From the NCBI GenBank assembly GCA_028698585.1, contig JAQVWG010000002.1:1-64000 (forward strand): a DNA stretch of 64,000 nucleotides, given 5' to 3'. Below, in pieces: positions 54,522 to 63,646 of this stretch. Made by a program: the position numbers and the translations under genes. Below the pieces are notes generated by a model. It was not told where the DNA came from, made no database searches, and was given only the letters and a program-made list of their open reading frames with translations. This stretch comes from Clostridia bacterium (GTDB lineage Bacteria; Bacillota; Clostridia; Christensenellales; CAG-314). How positions within the stretch are numbered: position 1 is the first letter of the stretch; every line of letters begins with the position of its first letter.

Positions 54522-54575
54522 ATGAATGATACAGTAGAACTATTGGACAACGAAGTAATTGAAGATTTGCAACTG
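54394..54575 (+). repeat. Three partial copies of the trmN6 5' end
   Basis: The true start (ATG 54522, then acagtagaactattggaca) is preceded by copy A at 54402 (acagtagaactaatggata), exactly 120 bases upstream, and copy B from 54452 (ctaatggacaatgatgtaat, like ctattggacaacgaagtaat at 54540). Copy A keeps the ATG but reaches a stop after 17 codons. Confidence 0.88.
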
Positions 54576-55265
54576 GATGGATTGAGAATTATTCAGCAGA
54601 AAAACGGCTACAGATTCACCACAGACGCTGTACTCCTAGCTAATAGCGTACAGGGCGCCAAAGGCAAAACAGTTGTCGAACTAGGCAGCGGAAGCGCTGT
54701 TATCTCTATCCTCGTAGCCCATAAGCAACAGCCTAGATTAATACATGCCGTGGAGTTACAACCTGACCTAGCCCAAATGAGCGCCCGTAGTGTGGAACTG
54801 TGCAAGTTACAAGATATAATCAGCATAATCAACGCCAATATTCAGGGCATTCACAACACAATCGGCAACAATATTGATATAGTTATATGTAACCCACCGT
54901 ACAGAGCAATAGGTAGTGGACTGATGCAGGAGAATGACAGTCTTGCCATATGTCGGCATGAGGTGGCTATAACGCTTGAACAGGTGATAGATAATGCAAG
55001 TAAACTATTACACGATAAAGGCGTTTTCTACCTAGTACACCAGACCCAGAGGCTTGCAGAGATAATAATGCTGTGTAGTAAGTATAACATGGCCGTTAAA
55101 CAGTTGACACCCATTATTGCACGAGAGGGTGAGGAAAGTAAAACCATATTAATAAGAGCAGTCAAAGGTGGCAGAGAGGGTTTAGTTATGAATAGCCCAA
55201 TAGTTGTATTCGACCAGCAAGGCAATTACACGCAAACAATCAATCGCTTATACAGCATAGAGTAA
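54522..55265 (+). CDS. trmN6: TrmN6-like tRNA1(Val) m6A37 methyltransferase
   Basis: A methyltransferase of 247 residues. The first SAM motif is VVELGSGSAVISI near residue 50, and the N6-adenine motif NPPY is at 124-127. The N-terminal DGLRIIQQKNGYRFTTDAVLLANSV block is the mark of the YfiC/TrmN6 family, which methylates A37 of tRNA1(Val). In many Firmicutes this gene is followed directly by rsmI; here rsmI lies about 3.5 kb away, behind two SPFH-like genes. The ribosome binding site is weak (GAGGATACAG). Confidence 0.9.
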   Translation: MNDTVELLDNEVIEDLQLDGLRIIQQKNGYRFTTDAVLLANSVQGAKGKTVVELGSGSAVISILVAHKQQPRLIHAVELQPDLAQMSARSVELCKLQDIISIINANIQGIHNTIGNNIDIVICNPPYRAIGSGLMQENDSLAICRHEVAITLEQVIDNASKLLHDKGVFYLVHQTQRLAEIIMLCSKYNMAVKQLTPIIAREGEESKTILIRAVKGGREGLVMNSPIVVFDQQGNYTQTINRLYSIE

Positions 55266-55510
55266 TCTCGTATATGATACCCTGCGGATAGATAATCGGC
55301 GCTTAATCGCTCTGCATATTATCTCGTACATGCCGTAATAGCAGTTGATTATTGTCACTTATTTTCATAGAAGCGAATCGACCTTGTGTTATATTTCGCA
55401 CAAATAACACAGATTTTCACATAATCAACACACTAGTCTACATATATGGGCTGATAAGAGCTACGAACTTAAGTTTTTATGCTTTTTTGTGTTAGTTTTA
55501 CAAAAGACTA
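55266..55510. other. AT-rich spacer before the SPFH-like cassette
   Basis: About 245 bases with no coding frame and no terminator that I can support; the cassette promoter follows. Confidence 0.5.
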
Positions 55511-55539
55511 TTGACTAAAAAACGGATGTGTGATAACAT
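55511..55539 (+). promoter_or_regulatory. Promoter of the SPFH-like cassette
   Basis: TTGACT (55511-55516) and TAACAT (55534-55539) with a 17-base spacer; a leader of about 145 bases precedes the first start codon. Confidence 0.6.
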
Positions 55540-55688
55540 ATAAAAAAATAATGTACTACTGGTAATGGGGCAATTAGTAATCTTATTATACGTAGTAACC
55601 GACACCACGCCAGATAGCATACCAAAAGGTATTGCTGTTGTTGGTGTTCTAATTGATAAATAAACTTTTATATAAACAGGAGGTTTTT

Positions 55689-56693
55689 ATGTTTAAGAAA
55701 CAGATTATTGAGCCAAAGGGAGCAATGCTTGTGGGGGTACGTACGCTCGATGGCATCAAGAAGAACAGTAGACTAGTCGTTCCTTTCGGCTACGAGGCAT
55801 TATTTATTGCCGGCAACATAAGGGAAATATATCAGCCAGGCGTCTATAATCTAGCACAGAGTGATGACTACGCGTGGGTATACTTTGTTAACAAGGCCAT
55901 CGCAACCACGGAGACGTTCAAGGAAGATAATCTAGGTCTATATCTATTCGACTCCTATCTCAATATGCCCATCGAGGTATGCGTAGAAGGCATGATTTCC
56001 TTCGCAGTCAAGGATACTGAGAAAGTCATAGAGAGTTTTGCCAACGCATCAGAACTCACAGGCAGTGATTTGCTCGCAGCATACAAGCCTGTTGTGTATA
56101 TGGAGATTAAGACGGAGTTGGCTAACCTAATGAAGCCCGAAGAGATTAATATCTTCAATACAGCCCTGTTTATTAAAGATGCATCTCTCAACCTACAGAG
56201 AACGCTTAATGCCATATATGATGCAGTAGGCATCGAAGTGCGTTCCTTCTATATCACAAGCGTTTCCACCACAGAGGCGCTCAAGGATATACTAGATAAG
56301 GAGTATGCAGATATTCAGAGACTCAACATAAGAGATACATATAATAACAACAGGGATATGCTCGCACTATCCTCATATGAGCAGAAGGCAAGGATATATA
56401 AGGAATACGGATTCGCAGGATTGACCGAGGCAGAGAAGGACAGGGAACAAGAGAGAGTAGAGGACCGTGCTAAACTGTATGCAGAGACCAAGTACGAGGA
56501 GGAGCCCAGACCTATCCCAATCAGTCCTATCGCACCTACCAACATCAATAATACCACAGTATATCGCGCACCAGAGGTATGTGTTGAAGAGGATGAGGAT
56601 GGACATTCCTGTGCTTGCCACAGTAATATAGAGGAAGGAGTAGAGAGTTGCCCATTTAGTCTTGACTATGGCGCTAAAAAGGGGGATAAGTAA
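55689..56693 (+). CDS. SPFH/band-7-like protein with Cys/His-rich tail
   Basis: A protein of 334 residues. Residues about 1-210 look like an SPFH (stomatin/prohibitin) domain of the COG4260 type: SRLVVPFGYEALFIAGNIREIYQPGVYNL, then ILNMPIEVCVEGMISFAVKD and a VEVRSFYITSVS end, followed by a coiled, charged region (KARIYKEYGFAGLTEAEKD). The tail near residues 295-321 has clustered Cys and His (GHSCACH, then SCPF), fitting the zinc-ribbon seen in COG4260. No membrane helix is evident. AGGAGG precedes the ATG at 55689; the frame is open from 55653. The stop is two bases ahead of its partner gene. Function is unknown; the fold assignment is by eye. Confidence 0.72.
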   Translation: MFKKQIIEPKGAMLVGVRTLDGIKKNSRLVVPFGYEALFIAGNIREIYQPGVYNLAQSDDYAWVYFVNKAIATTETFKEDNLGLYLFDSYLNMPIEVCVEGMISFAVKDTEKVIESFANASELTGSDLLAAYKPVVYMEIKTELANLMKPEEINIFNTALFIKDASLNLQRTLNAIYDAVGIEVRSFYITSVSTTEALKDILDKEYADIQRLNIRDTYNNNRDMLALSSYEQKARIYKEYGFAGLTEAEKDREQERVEDRAKLYAETKYEEEPRPIPISPIAPTNINNTTVYRAPEVCVEEDEDGHSCACHSNIEEGVESCPFSLDYGAKKGDK

Positions 56694-56695
56694 CA

Positions 56696-58450
56696 ATGTA
56701 TTTAAAGAAGACTAACATACTTGCTCTTCCATACAGGCAGTTCAATGCAGAATTGACCAGAGATAATCAACTGTTCGCCCAACTGGACGAGAATAATTCT
56801 GTACATACTGACAAGTTGGCTGGTGCAGTTGCTTTTCAGACTTCATTTATTGATATCGTACCCTACAGATTACTGACCAACAGAGTGCTAGAGGCATATC
56901 TTGTTGCTAAACTTCAGGAGAGCGAAGCACAAGAGAAGACTATGTGGGAGCAAGAGGTCAGTAAAGAGCAAGAGAAGGCTGTCCAAGTAGACGAGCTAGA
57001 CAATTGTGAGAGTAAGTGCATTAGATACGAGCAGAAGCCCGAACCCAAAAAAGAATGGATACCCATATTCAGTCAATCGTTTAATGGCAGTATCTGTTTG
57101 AGATTCGTGTGCGAGTCTGTATTTGACGGATTTGATGCCGATTTGGGCGCACCTGCAGAATATTATAGTAATTTTGAGGTTAAACTCAAGATAGAGGACT
57201 ATGTCGCATTCCTAGACAACATGGATATTGCGCTGGGCGATATTGATATACGCCACGTTAAAGAAGCCTTTGACAGAATAATCAAGGCTAGAATTGACAA
57301 TATCATCGCAGAATATGTACTATCCAAAAAAGTAAGTTATTTTAAACTGCCGTTGCACTATAAGGTTATCACCGAGCACATCAAGAAGGAAATTGATTTT
57401 GTATCTATGGGCATGAGTTTAACGTACGTTACTATCAATAACATTTCTATACCTGCCAATGTAAGGCGTGCCTTGTTCGAGGAGTACACCAATGTTCGTG
57501 TCAACAAGATAAGAGATGACTATCAGAACAAGTTGGACCAAACAGCGCTCAAATTACATAAACAGAAGGCACTTATCTATAAGGAGACTCAATTCCCAGA
57601 TACATTGACTGAGACTGATAAGGATAGAGCCAACCAGAGATTCATCGATAGAATCAAGAATATGCCCAAGACTATCGAGAGAGAGAAGATAATCAATAAC
57701 GAGATTAGGTATCAACCATACCCAGTCCAATCACAACCAACTGCAATAGGTGTTGAGGACAACAAGGTCGAGTCAGCACAAGAGGAGCATGTTGACGAGT
57801 CTAATAATGTTAAAGAAGCACAAGCAGTCGATAACAAGCCAGAAGACAGGGAAGAGAATGGCGAAGTCTACTATGATGATCGTATAATGCGTAAACAGAG
57901 TGGAGTCTTGGCATTCCTGTGTACGGTGGCTACAGGCGCACTGTTAGGATTTATACTATCCCTCGTATTTACTGAACCCGGTGGCATTCTACTGGCTGTG
58001 TTTATTGCGTTCTGTCTAACAGCAATAGCTTTGATTATTACCATGCCACTCATTAGCAGACATAATGATAAGGTTGAGTTATTAAGTGCAGATTATATAT
58101 CGGTTAAGGATGACCATTTGCCACCCAAGGAGCAGGAGACTGTTAAAATAGGCAAAATGGTTGTTACCAGATATGCAGATGGTCAGGTGCTTAATGTTGA
58201 GCAAAAAAGCAAACAAACAGTTGTTAGAGTCAAGAAAGAGAAGGTTAAGAAATCTAAGGCTTCCAAGAAGAGCAAGAGTAAACCCATTGACGGAGTAGCA
58301 CTGGTACCTGTTACTGAGCAACCTGCTGAATCCGCAGTGCAACCCGAGCCGCAACCTAGTCAACAAGTGCAGTTGCCACAGGATATTCAGCCCGTGCATG
58401 AAGTACAGCCGGTAGAGGTCGAGGCTACAGATAAGAGTCAAGCGGAATAA
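56696..58450 (+). CDS. Membrane-bound SPFH-like partner protein
   Basis: A protein of 584 residues. Residues about 1-300 resemble the preceding protein, with a matching pattern ending in MSLTYVTINNIS and then KALIYKETQFPDTLTETDKD, which mirrors KARIYKEYGFAGLTEAEKD of its neighbour; the two are therefore paralogues. A long acidic linker leads to two membrane helices at about 403-425 and 429-450 (GALLGFILSLVF, ILLAVFIAFCLTAIALIITM). The C-terminal 130 residues are a lysine-rich block followed by a Gln/Pro/Glu-rich tail. It should anchor the pair in the membrane. GGGGGA precedes the ATG. A terminator follows, so the pair forms a two-gene unit. Confidence 0.72.
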   Translation: MYLKKTNILALPYRQFNAELTRDNQLFAQLDENNSVHTDKLAGAVAFQTSFIDIVPYRLLTNRVLEAYLVAKLQESEAQEKTMWEQEVSKEQEKAVQVDELDNCESKCIRYEQKPEPKKEWIPIFSQSFNGSICLRFVCESVFDGFDADLGAPAEYYSNFEVKLKIEDYVAFLDNMDIALGDIDIRHVKEAFDRIIKARIDNIIAEYVLSKKVSYFKLPLHYKVITEHIKKEIDFVSMGMSLTYVTINNISIPANVRRALFEEYTNVRVNKIRDDYQNKLDQTALKLHKQKALIYKETQFPDTLTETDKDRANQRFIDRIKNMPKTIEREKIINNEIRYQPYPVQSQPTAIGVEDNKVESAQEEHVDESNNVKEAQAVDNKPEDREENGEVYYDDRIMRKQSGVLAFLCTVATGALLGFILSLVFTEPGGILLAVFIAFCLTAIALIITMPLISRHNDKVELLSADYISVKDDHLPPKEQETVKIGKMVVTRYADGQVLNVEQKSKQTVVRVKKEKVKKSKASKKSKSKPIDGVALVPVTEQPAESAVQPEPQPSQQVQLPQDIQPVHEVQPVEVEATDKSQAE

Positions 58451-58479
58451 GCTTACATATACCCTAATAATAGTTACAC

Positions 58480-58511
58480 ATTTGCCCTTGTAGCCTATTG
58501 CAAGGGCAAAT
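58480..58511 (+). terminator. Terminator of the SPFH-like cassette
   Basis: Perfect 11-bp inverted repeat atttgcccttg / caagggcaaat with a 10-base loop, 29 bases after the stop. Confidence 0.85.
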
Positions 58512-58848
58512 ATTAAGTATAGGTACTTAACTAGCAGTAAAGCAACTAGCATTCTCAATAATGCTTACTGTGTATGTTCTTTACTTAATGTTAATCCAAT
58601 TTATTAGTCAATATATAACTATATCACTCGTAATATCAGTCTACCGTTATAGCAATACTATTGAGTGGTTAAGTTAATATTATCACTAGATAGTCAGTAA
58701 CAAGAATGTGATATTAGTTGTTGCGCATATTATTCTTGTTGGCATAGCAAGCGTCAATATTAATTAATCGGGGCATATGACATAACGACTACTATATATG
58801 CGCCATAATGTCAGCATATACGCGCATATAGTGAGGCACGGTTCAATA
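58512..58848. other. AT-rich spacer before rsmI
   Basis: About 335 bases with no supported gene. The frame of rsmI is open from 58798, but the family start is the ATG at 58849. Confidence 0.5.
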
Positions 58849-59676
58849 ATGATTCAAGTATATATCGTAGCAACACCCATAGGCAACAGTGCCGAGATAA
58901 CGTACAGGGCAGTACAAGTGCTCAATAGCGTAGATGTCATTTATTGTGAGGACACACGACACTCTGCACCCTTGCTTGCAAGATACGACATTCATAAACC
59001 ACTCAAAGGCTATCATAAGTTTAACGAGAAGAATGCTTGTTCTGGCATATTCGACGAGTTGTCCGACAATAAGACTATAGCAGTAATTACAGACGCTGGT
59101 ATGCCCGCCATTAGTGATCCGGGCAATATACTTGTCAATGCACTCATTGACGCTCAAATTGAGTATACCGTCGTGTCTGGTGCGTCCGCATTTGTCAACG
59201 CATTCGTAATGTCGGGATTTAGCACTCCATTTACATTCATTGGTTTCCTTCCTGATAAGAATATTGACAGGCAACGGTTGTTAGATGGCGTTAATATTAA
59301 TAATACCTTGATTTTTTATTCTGCCGTACACGACGTTATAGAGGACTTGCGCTATCTACATCAAGCGCTGGGTAACAGGAAATGTATGGTAGCAAGGGAA
59401 ATCAGTAAATTATATGAGCAGAGGATATTCGGCACACTGGGAGATATAGATATAGATACCTGTAAAGGTGAGTTTGTAATCGTCGTTGGTAGTTGCGTTG
59501 CAGACAATCAACTATGTTCTCTCTCTGTCGAGCAACATTACAATCACTATATTAATTGTGGATACGATAGGAATCAGGCAATTAAACAGGTTGCAAAGGA
59601 TAGAGGCGTACCCAAGAATACTATTTATAGTTTACTGATTAAGAGCAACACGCAGACTGAAGGAGAGGATATATGA
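58849..59676 (+). CDS. rsmI: 16S rRNA (cytidine1402-2'-O)-methyltransferase RsmI
   Basis: A methyltransferase of 275 residues of the tetrapyrrole-methylase fold. TPIGN is at about residues 9-13, then YCEDTRHSAPLLARYDI and the cofactor segment DAGMPAISDPG near residue 83, and a SGASAFVNAFVMSGF block, all diagnostic for RsmI. It methylates C1402 in the ribosomal P site. The ATG at 58849 gives the normal N-terminus; the earlier ATG at 58798 adds 17 residues. Ribosome binding site is weak (GTGAGG, 13 bases off). It overlaps the next gene by four bases. Confidence 0.92.
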   Translation: MIQVYIVATPIGNSAEITYRAVQVLNSVDVIYCEDTRHSAPLLARYDIHKPLKGYHKFNEKNACSGIFDELSDNKTIAVITDAGMPAISDPGNILVNALIDAQIEYTVVSGASAFVNAFVMSGFSTPFTFIGFLPDKNIDRQRLLDGVNINNTLIFYSAVHDVIEDLRYLHQALGNRKCMVAREISKLYEQRIFGTLGDIDIDTCKGEFVIVVGSCVADNQLCSLSVEQHYNHYINCGYDRNQAIKQVAKDRGVPKNTIYSLLIKSNTQTEGEDI

Positions 59677-60005
59677 AACGAGTGATATTCTTTATTATAC
59701 TAATACTACTGGTGCTATTCAACCTATACTGCATATTACTGGCACCATATATACCGTCAATTAGTGTGTTCGGCAAGACAGACGCAGTAACCATGCAGTT
59801 AACTGGATGTATATCTGCTTTTCTCGCCAGTTTTTTGGCATTCTTTGGTGGATATACCAAAATACTGTCTACTCGCACAGCTAACCGCGTATTGACCGTG
59901 TCGGCAACCATTTATCTATTCATACAACTGCTGTATTTAGTGGTTGTGTTAGTTGCCATTAAATATATTGATGTACTGACGGATTGGTTCACATGGGTAC
60001 GGTAG
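59673..60005 (+). CDS. Small three-helix membrane protein
   Basis: A membrane protein of 110 residues that I do not recognise. Three hydrophobic helices are seen: VIFFIILILLVLFNLYCILL, the ISAFLASFLAFFGGY segment near residue 50, and TIYLFIQLLYLVVVLVAI. A short polar loop joins the first two. The ATG overlaps the rsmI stop as ATGA with GGAGAGG ahead, so it is translationally coupled to rsmI and is a real gene. No conserved motif allows a function. Confidence 0.8.
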   Translation: MKRVIFFIILILLVLFNLYCILLAPYIPSISVFGKTDAVTMQLTGCISAFLASFLAFFGGYTKILSTRTANRVLTVSATIYLFIQLLYLVVVLVAIKYIDVLTDWFTWVR

Positions 60006-60268
60006 TATCATATTGGCCTGTATATTATAAGGTACATTTATGAATGTTTCCTTTGGTAATGGCTACTCATGATTCGCAACATTGTCTAGTACATAGATTC
60101 GATATAATACCGATGCGATACATTGTGTGTATTAAGAATTAGCGAATAGTAGTTTTTTTTCTTGAGTATTAATTAGTTATCAACAGTTGTCTAGTAATTA
60201 AGATTTGCTTTAGACCCTTTTATACTAATGACGAGATATCGAATTGTTACAATAATAATGAGTTAATC
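60006..60268. other. AT-rich spacer, no gene
   Basis: About 260 bases between the small membrane protein and a terminator hairpin; nothing else was found. Confidence 0.5.
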
Positions 60269-60300
60269 GCCTAGCGCACCTATGTACGCTAGGCTCTTTT
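60269..60300 (+). terminator. Rho-independent terminator
   Basis: gcctagcg (60269-60276) pairs with cgctaggc (60287-60294), 10-base loop, then tctttt. It lies between convergent genes and probably ends the rsmI unit. Confidence 0.8.
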
Positions 60301-60376
60301 CTTGATGTTGACCACTGTAGTAAACGTATTAAGTATCACATATTATCTATGCACGGTCTTAATTTATGTACAAGTG

Positions 60377-61000
60377 TCATTTACTGCCATTATTAGTGCT
60401 AGTAAGCAGTTTATCCAGTGTAATATACAGAGTCGGCATCACTTGCTCTATATCATCTTCATCGAATATTCCGTTCATTAACATTCTAAGCGCCTGTATG
60501 CGCTCCTCTCGGTCTTGATTGTTAGCAAAAATGCCCTTACAGTTGACTACCAGAGTTTGAACTTGTCCAACCAACGTATCGAGTGTCAACTGATTGTTGA
60601 GCAGTTTCTCCTTAATGTCTGTTAAATCTAACAGACAGTCGTAAAAAACCTTGAACAAATCATCCTTGAGTAACTGTTTAAGGCTCTTGCCATCAATACT
60701 GCTCCAGAACTTGTACATTGCAGTGGATAGTGCGCCAGAATACATTCCTCTTTGCACGTACTCAATCAATGCACCACCCTTGTTATACAGTTCGCCGTAC
60801 ACTATACTGAGTATTACTGCCACAACGAAAGGGATAAATACGCATGGGTCCAATCTGTGCGACAAGTCAATCACTGTCTTGTTAACAAACAATTTTTTGA
60901 TAATGGCCGTCAGCAGACAACATATTGTTGCTATACATGCGATGTCCCAGTTGCCTGCACTCATATGGTCAAAAATGGTCGGGATTAAGGTGTCAGTCAT
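60377..61000 (-). CDS. Two-helix membrane protein of unknown function
   Basis: A protein of 207 residues that I do not recognise. Two hydrophobic helices lie at about residues 20-35 (IACIATICCLLTAII) and 55-75 (CVFIPFVVAVILSIVYGELY); the remaining two thirds are a soluble, leucine-rich helical domain ending in a polar tail. The layout resembles some phage-derived or mobile-element membrane proteins, but no phage gene is near. AGGAGAT lies eight bases before the minus-strand ATG at 61000; the frame runs eight codons further. Confidence 0.78.
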   Translation of the reverse strand: MTDTLIPTIFDHMSAGNWDIACIATICCLLTAIIKKLFVNKTVIDLSHRLDPCVFIPFVVAVILSIVYGELYNKGGALIEYVQRGMYSGALSTAMYKFWSSIDGKSLKQLLKDDLFKVFYDCLLDLTDIKEKLLNNQLTLDTLVGQVQTLVVNCKGIFANNQDREERIQALRMLMNGIFDEDDIEQVMPTLYITLDKLLTSTNNGSK

Positions 61001-61231
61001 CTTTTTATCTCCTATTTTGTTCAAAAAGGGTGGACAACCCTGAATATTCTAACCACTTTTGCATTATTTTTTTTGCTATGTATCACGCTAGCCATACCAT
61101 TATACCACCATAATCTGTCAAATAACCTATTGACTGCCAAATATTAATACCTACTGCGACATACTCTTATCTCATCTCTGCATGCACTTAATAATATACA
61201 TAATCAGTAGATTAATTCTGTCCAAAAACCG

Positions 61232-61260
61232 TTGACATTTGGTATCGCATTTGCTAACAT
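61232..61260 (+). promoter_or_regulatory. Promoter of the YitT pair
   Basis: TTGACA (61232-61237) and TAACAT (61255-61260) with a 17-base spacer. Transcription would begin only a few bases before the ATG at 61271. Confidence 0.65.
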
Positions 61261-61270
61261 AAGTTGTCCT

Positions 61271-62155
61271 ATGAAAAGAATCAATGTAAAACTGTTAATA
61301 CGTAATTATTTAATGCTCATTATTGGTGCATTCTTGGGTGCGCTGGCAATGTATATTTTTGTGTTACCCAACTATATAGTGCCCGGTGGCGCAAGTGGTA
61401 TAGCGTCCATTCTACAGTACTCCATTGGTTTGCATGCTCAATATGGTCTAATACTGCTTAATATCCCATTACTGGTGCTATCCTGCATTTTTTTGTCACG
61501 GGACTTTGCCATAAAAACTATTGTTGTAACTGTGCTGACATCAGTATTCTTGTCTTTAATAGAACTGGTAAAACTGCCGGTATTCCAAGGGGAAATGCTG
61601 GTATCTGTCGTGTTCGGAGGTGTTATTGGTGGTATTTCGTTAGTGTTCTGCTATGTCGGTGGGGGCAGTTCCGGCGGAACGGAGATAGTAGCACGCTTAA
61701 TTATGAAAAAGAATCCCGAAGTGCAAGAGGGTAAAGTGTTAATCATCTGCAACTTGTTCATTATGACTGCCGGTGGATTCTTTACACAGGCTGAGGGGTA
61801 TGACTTATGGATTGTGGTCTATTCGTTGATATATAGTTATGTGTGCTCCTTCGCTCTTGACAGACTGATGAGTGGATTCGATCCCATTGTCAAGTTTAGC
61901 ATAATTACACGTAAGCCCATCGAAGTATCTCAACAGTTGATGCAGTATCTTAACCGAGGAGTGTCCTCCATAGAGACATATGGTGGCAACGGACAACAGA
62001 CAGATTACTATATGCTGGTAGCGGTAGTGCAGTTTAGACAGGCGCCCATGATTAAGAAATTACTCCAAGACACCGATGCAGATTGTTTCGCATTCACCAC
62101 AGACATAGACTACGTAGTATCCAGACCTGACTTTAATATGAGGTATACCAAATGA
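61271..62155 (+). CDS. YitT-family membrane protein (first of pair)
   Basis: A membrane protein of 294 residues of the YitT/DUF161-DUF2179 family. Five or six helices carry the marks YIVPGGASGIASIL and VGGGSSGGTEIVARLI, and the C-terminal 80 residues form the cytoplasmic DUF2179 domain (PIEVSQQLMQYLNRGVSSIETYGG). The transport substrate of the family is unknown. The frame is open from a TTG at 61232, but that triplet is part of the -35 box, so the ATG at 61271 is used; it lacks a ribosome binding site. It overlaps the second copy by four bases. Confidence 0.92.
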   Translation: MKRINVKLLIRNYLMLIIGAFLGALAMYIFVLPNYIVPGGASGIASILQYSIGLHAQYGLILLNIPLLVLSCIFLSRDFAIKTIVVTVLTSVFLSLIELVKLPVFQGEMLVSVVFGGVIGGISLVFCYVGGGSSGGTEIVARLIMKKNPEVQEGKVLIICNLFIMTAGGFFTQAEGYDLWIVVYSLIYSYVCSFALDRLMSGFDPIVKFSIITRKPIEVSQQLMQYLNRGVSSIETYGGNGQQTDYYMLVAVVQFRQAPMIKKLLQDTDADCFAFTTDIDYVVSRPDFNMRYTK

Positions 62156-63063
62156 ACACGGAAAGAACATTTAGACCAAAATCTTTAATATATACACTGC
62201 TCTCTGCACTATTGCGTGGGGTGGGCGTCCAGTTGTTCCTTATACCTAATGCCTATATACTGGGCGGAGCACTGGGTATTGCCAGTATTATCGAAGTATA
62301 TTTTAGCGACAAAATACCTTTCTTATGGGCATGTTATTTCCTTATCGTTATTAATATACCCTTACTTATTATAGCGAGGTTGAAGATAGGTAAAAAATGG
62401 ACGGTAAGAACAATGGTCAACGTACTGGCAACAGCGCTAGTAATGTGGCTTATTAAGTTTTTTGACGTTGCACAACTACTAGGAACTAATAACAATGAGA
62501 ATGGAGTTCTATTCGCTATTGTGGGTGGCGTGATGAGCGGAATGGCGCTACCTATGATGTTGAGCGTACACGGCTCAACTGGTGGATCAGATGTGTTGGC
62601 TGTCTTGTTCAGGAGGAAGAACAGTAGCGCAGTGGTTATGCGCACCATATTATATATGGATATAGTTATTTCCGCTCTAGGTGCCATAATTCTACTCTCA
62701 TTTGATGTAATGGTATACTCCGTAGTTGCCCTTGTTGCAAGCGAAATTATCGCAGAGATAATGTATAAGGGTTATTCTTCGGCAATTCTGTTGGAGATAG
62801 TGACAGATAAACCGGACCAAATATGTAATGCGTTGATGACTGAGTTGAAACACGGAGTAACTAATGTTAAGGTGAAGGGTATGTACAGTAATACCGATAA
62901 ATCAATGGTGGTCTGTGTTGTATTCAAACGCCAACTTGTTGCTAGTCGTAAACTGATTCGCACTATCGACCCTAACGCATTCGCATATGTACTCAATGTT
63001 AAGGAAGTGGTTGGACTGGGATTCAGGAATAAGGAGGAAGAACTGGAAAAACCAGAAAAATAA
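62152..63063 (+). CDS. YitT-family membrane protein (second of pair)
   Basis: A paralogue of the preceding protein, 303 residues. It has the same helix pattern with PNAYILGGALGIASII and a HGSTGGSDVLAVLF motif in place of the GSSGGTEIV of its partner, and the DUF2179 end (DQICNALMTELKHGVTNVKVKGMY). The start overlaps the stop of the first (ATGA), so the two are made together and may form a heteromer (inference). A C-terminal charged tail ends the protein. Confidence 0.92.
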   Translation: MNTERTFRPKSLIYTLLSALLRGVGVQLFLIPNAYILGGALGIASIIEVYFSDKIPFLWACYFLIVINIPLLIIARLKIGKKWTVRTMVNVLATALVMWLIKFFDVAQLLGTNNNENGVLFAIVGGVMSGMALPMMLSVHGSTGGSDVLAVLFRRKNSSAVVMRTILYMDIVISALGAIILLSFDVMVYSVVALVASEIIAEIMYKGYSSAILLEIVTDKPDQICNALMTELKHGVTNVKVKGMYSNTDKSMVVCVVFKRQLVASRKLIRTIDPNAFAYVLNVKEVVGLGFRNKEEELEKPEK

Positions 63064-63646
63064 GACACATACATAATATAGGTTATACTAGGTATGTACT
63101 TGTGTGTTCAACATAATTAGAAGGTCTGTTAATTATTAATAACTACACTGCTTAATAATGGGTGCATAACTGATAGGGTAGACCTATAATTAGATATATC
63201 AATACTAATGGTAGATAATGGACGAGGAGCAGTTATACTGCTCCTCACTTCTTATCTATAATTATGTGCTATTCAATACATGCTCACAGTGATATTAGCT
63301 ACAGATTGACAGGTCTAAGTGGGTGAGTTATTCAGCGGTCCGTTAATTCAAGTGCAAGTGTAACTAACTATGTTAGGATAGCGTGTACCACTTGCATAAT
63401 GGTGACAGGTGGTTGCTTGTTATCAAGAGTTGAATAATGTTTAATGCACACAGGTCAATATGATAATGTATCTAATATAAGTCAAGGCACTACGTATTAA
63501 TCGTAAATGAGCGTACATAGTCGATAATCTATGTTAATTATTATTGCCTTGACCATTGTCTGCCTTAATATTCTGTTGTATTATGTTGTTATTTTGATAT
63601 TGTGCCTTGAGTACTGTTACATCCACAACATGTGCATTGAGCTACG
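63064..63646. other. Spacer between convergent genes
   Basis: About 580 bases. The only named element is the hairpin at 63224-63246. A 64-codon open frame on the plus strand (63531-63725) is opposite the end of the ATP-grasp gene and is not supported. Confidence 0.55.
63224..63246. terminator. Terminator of the YitT pair
   Basis: Perfect 10-bp inverted repeat gaggagcagt / actgctcctc with a 3-base centre, 160 bases after the second YitT stop, followed by acttctt. Confidence 0.7.

Noticed and set aside
60377-61000. Holin or phage remnant
   Set aside because: Two helices and a soluble helical domain are too little evidence, and no phage gene is nearby.
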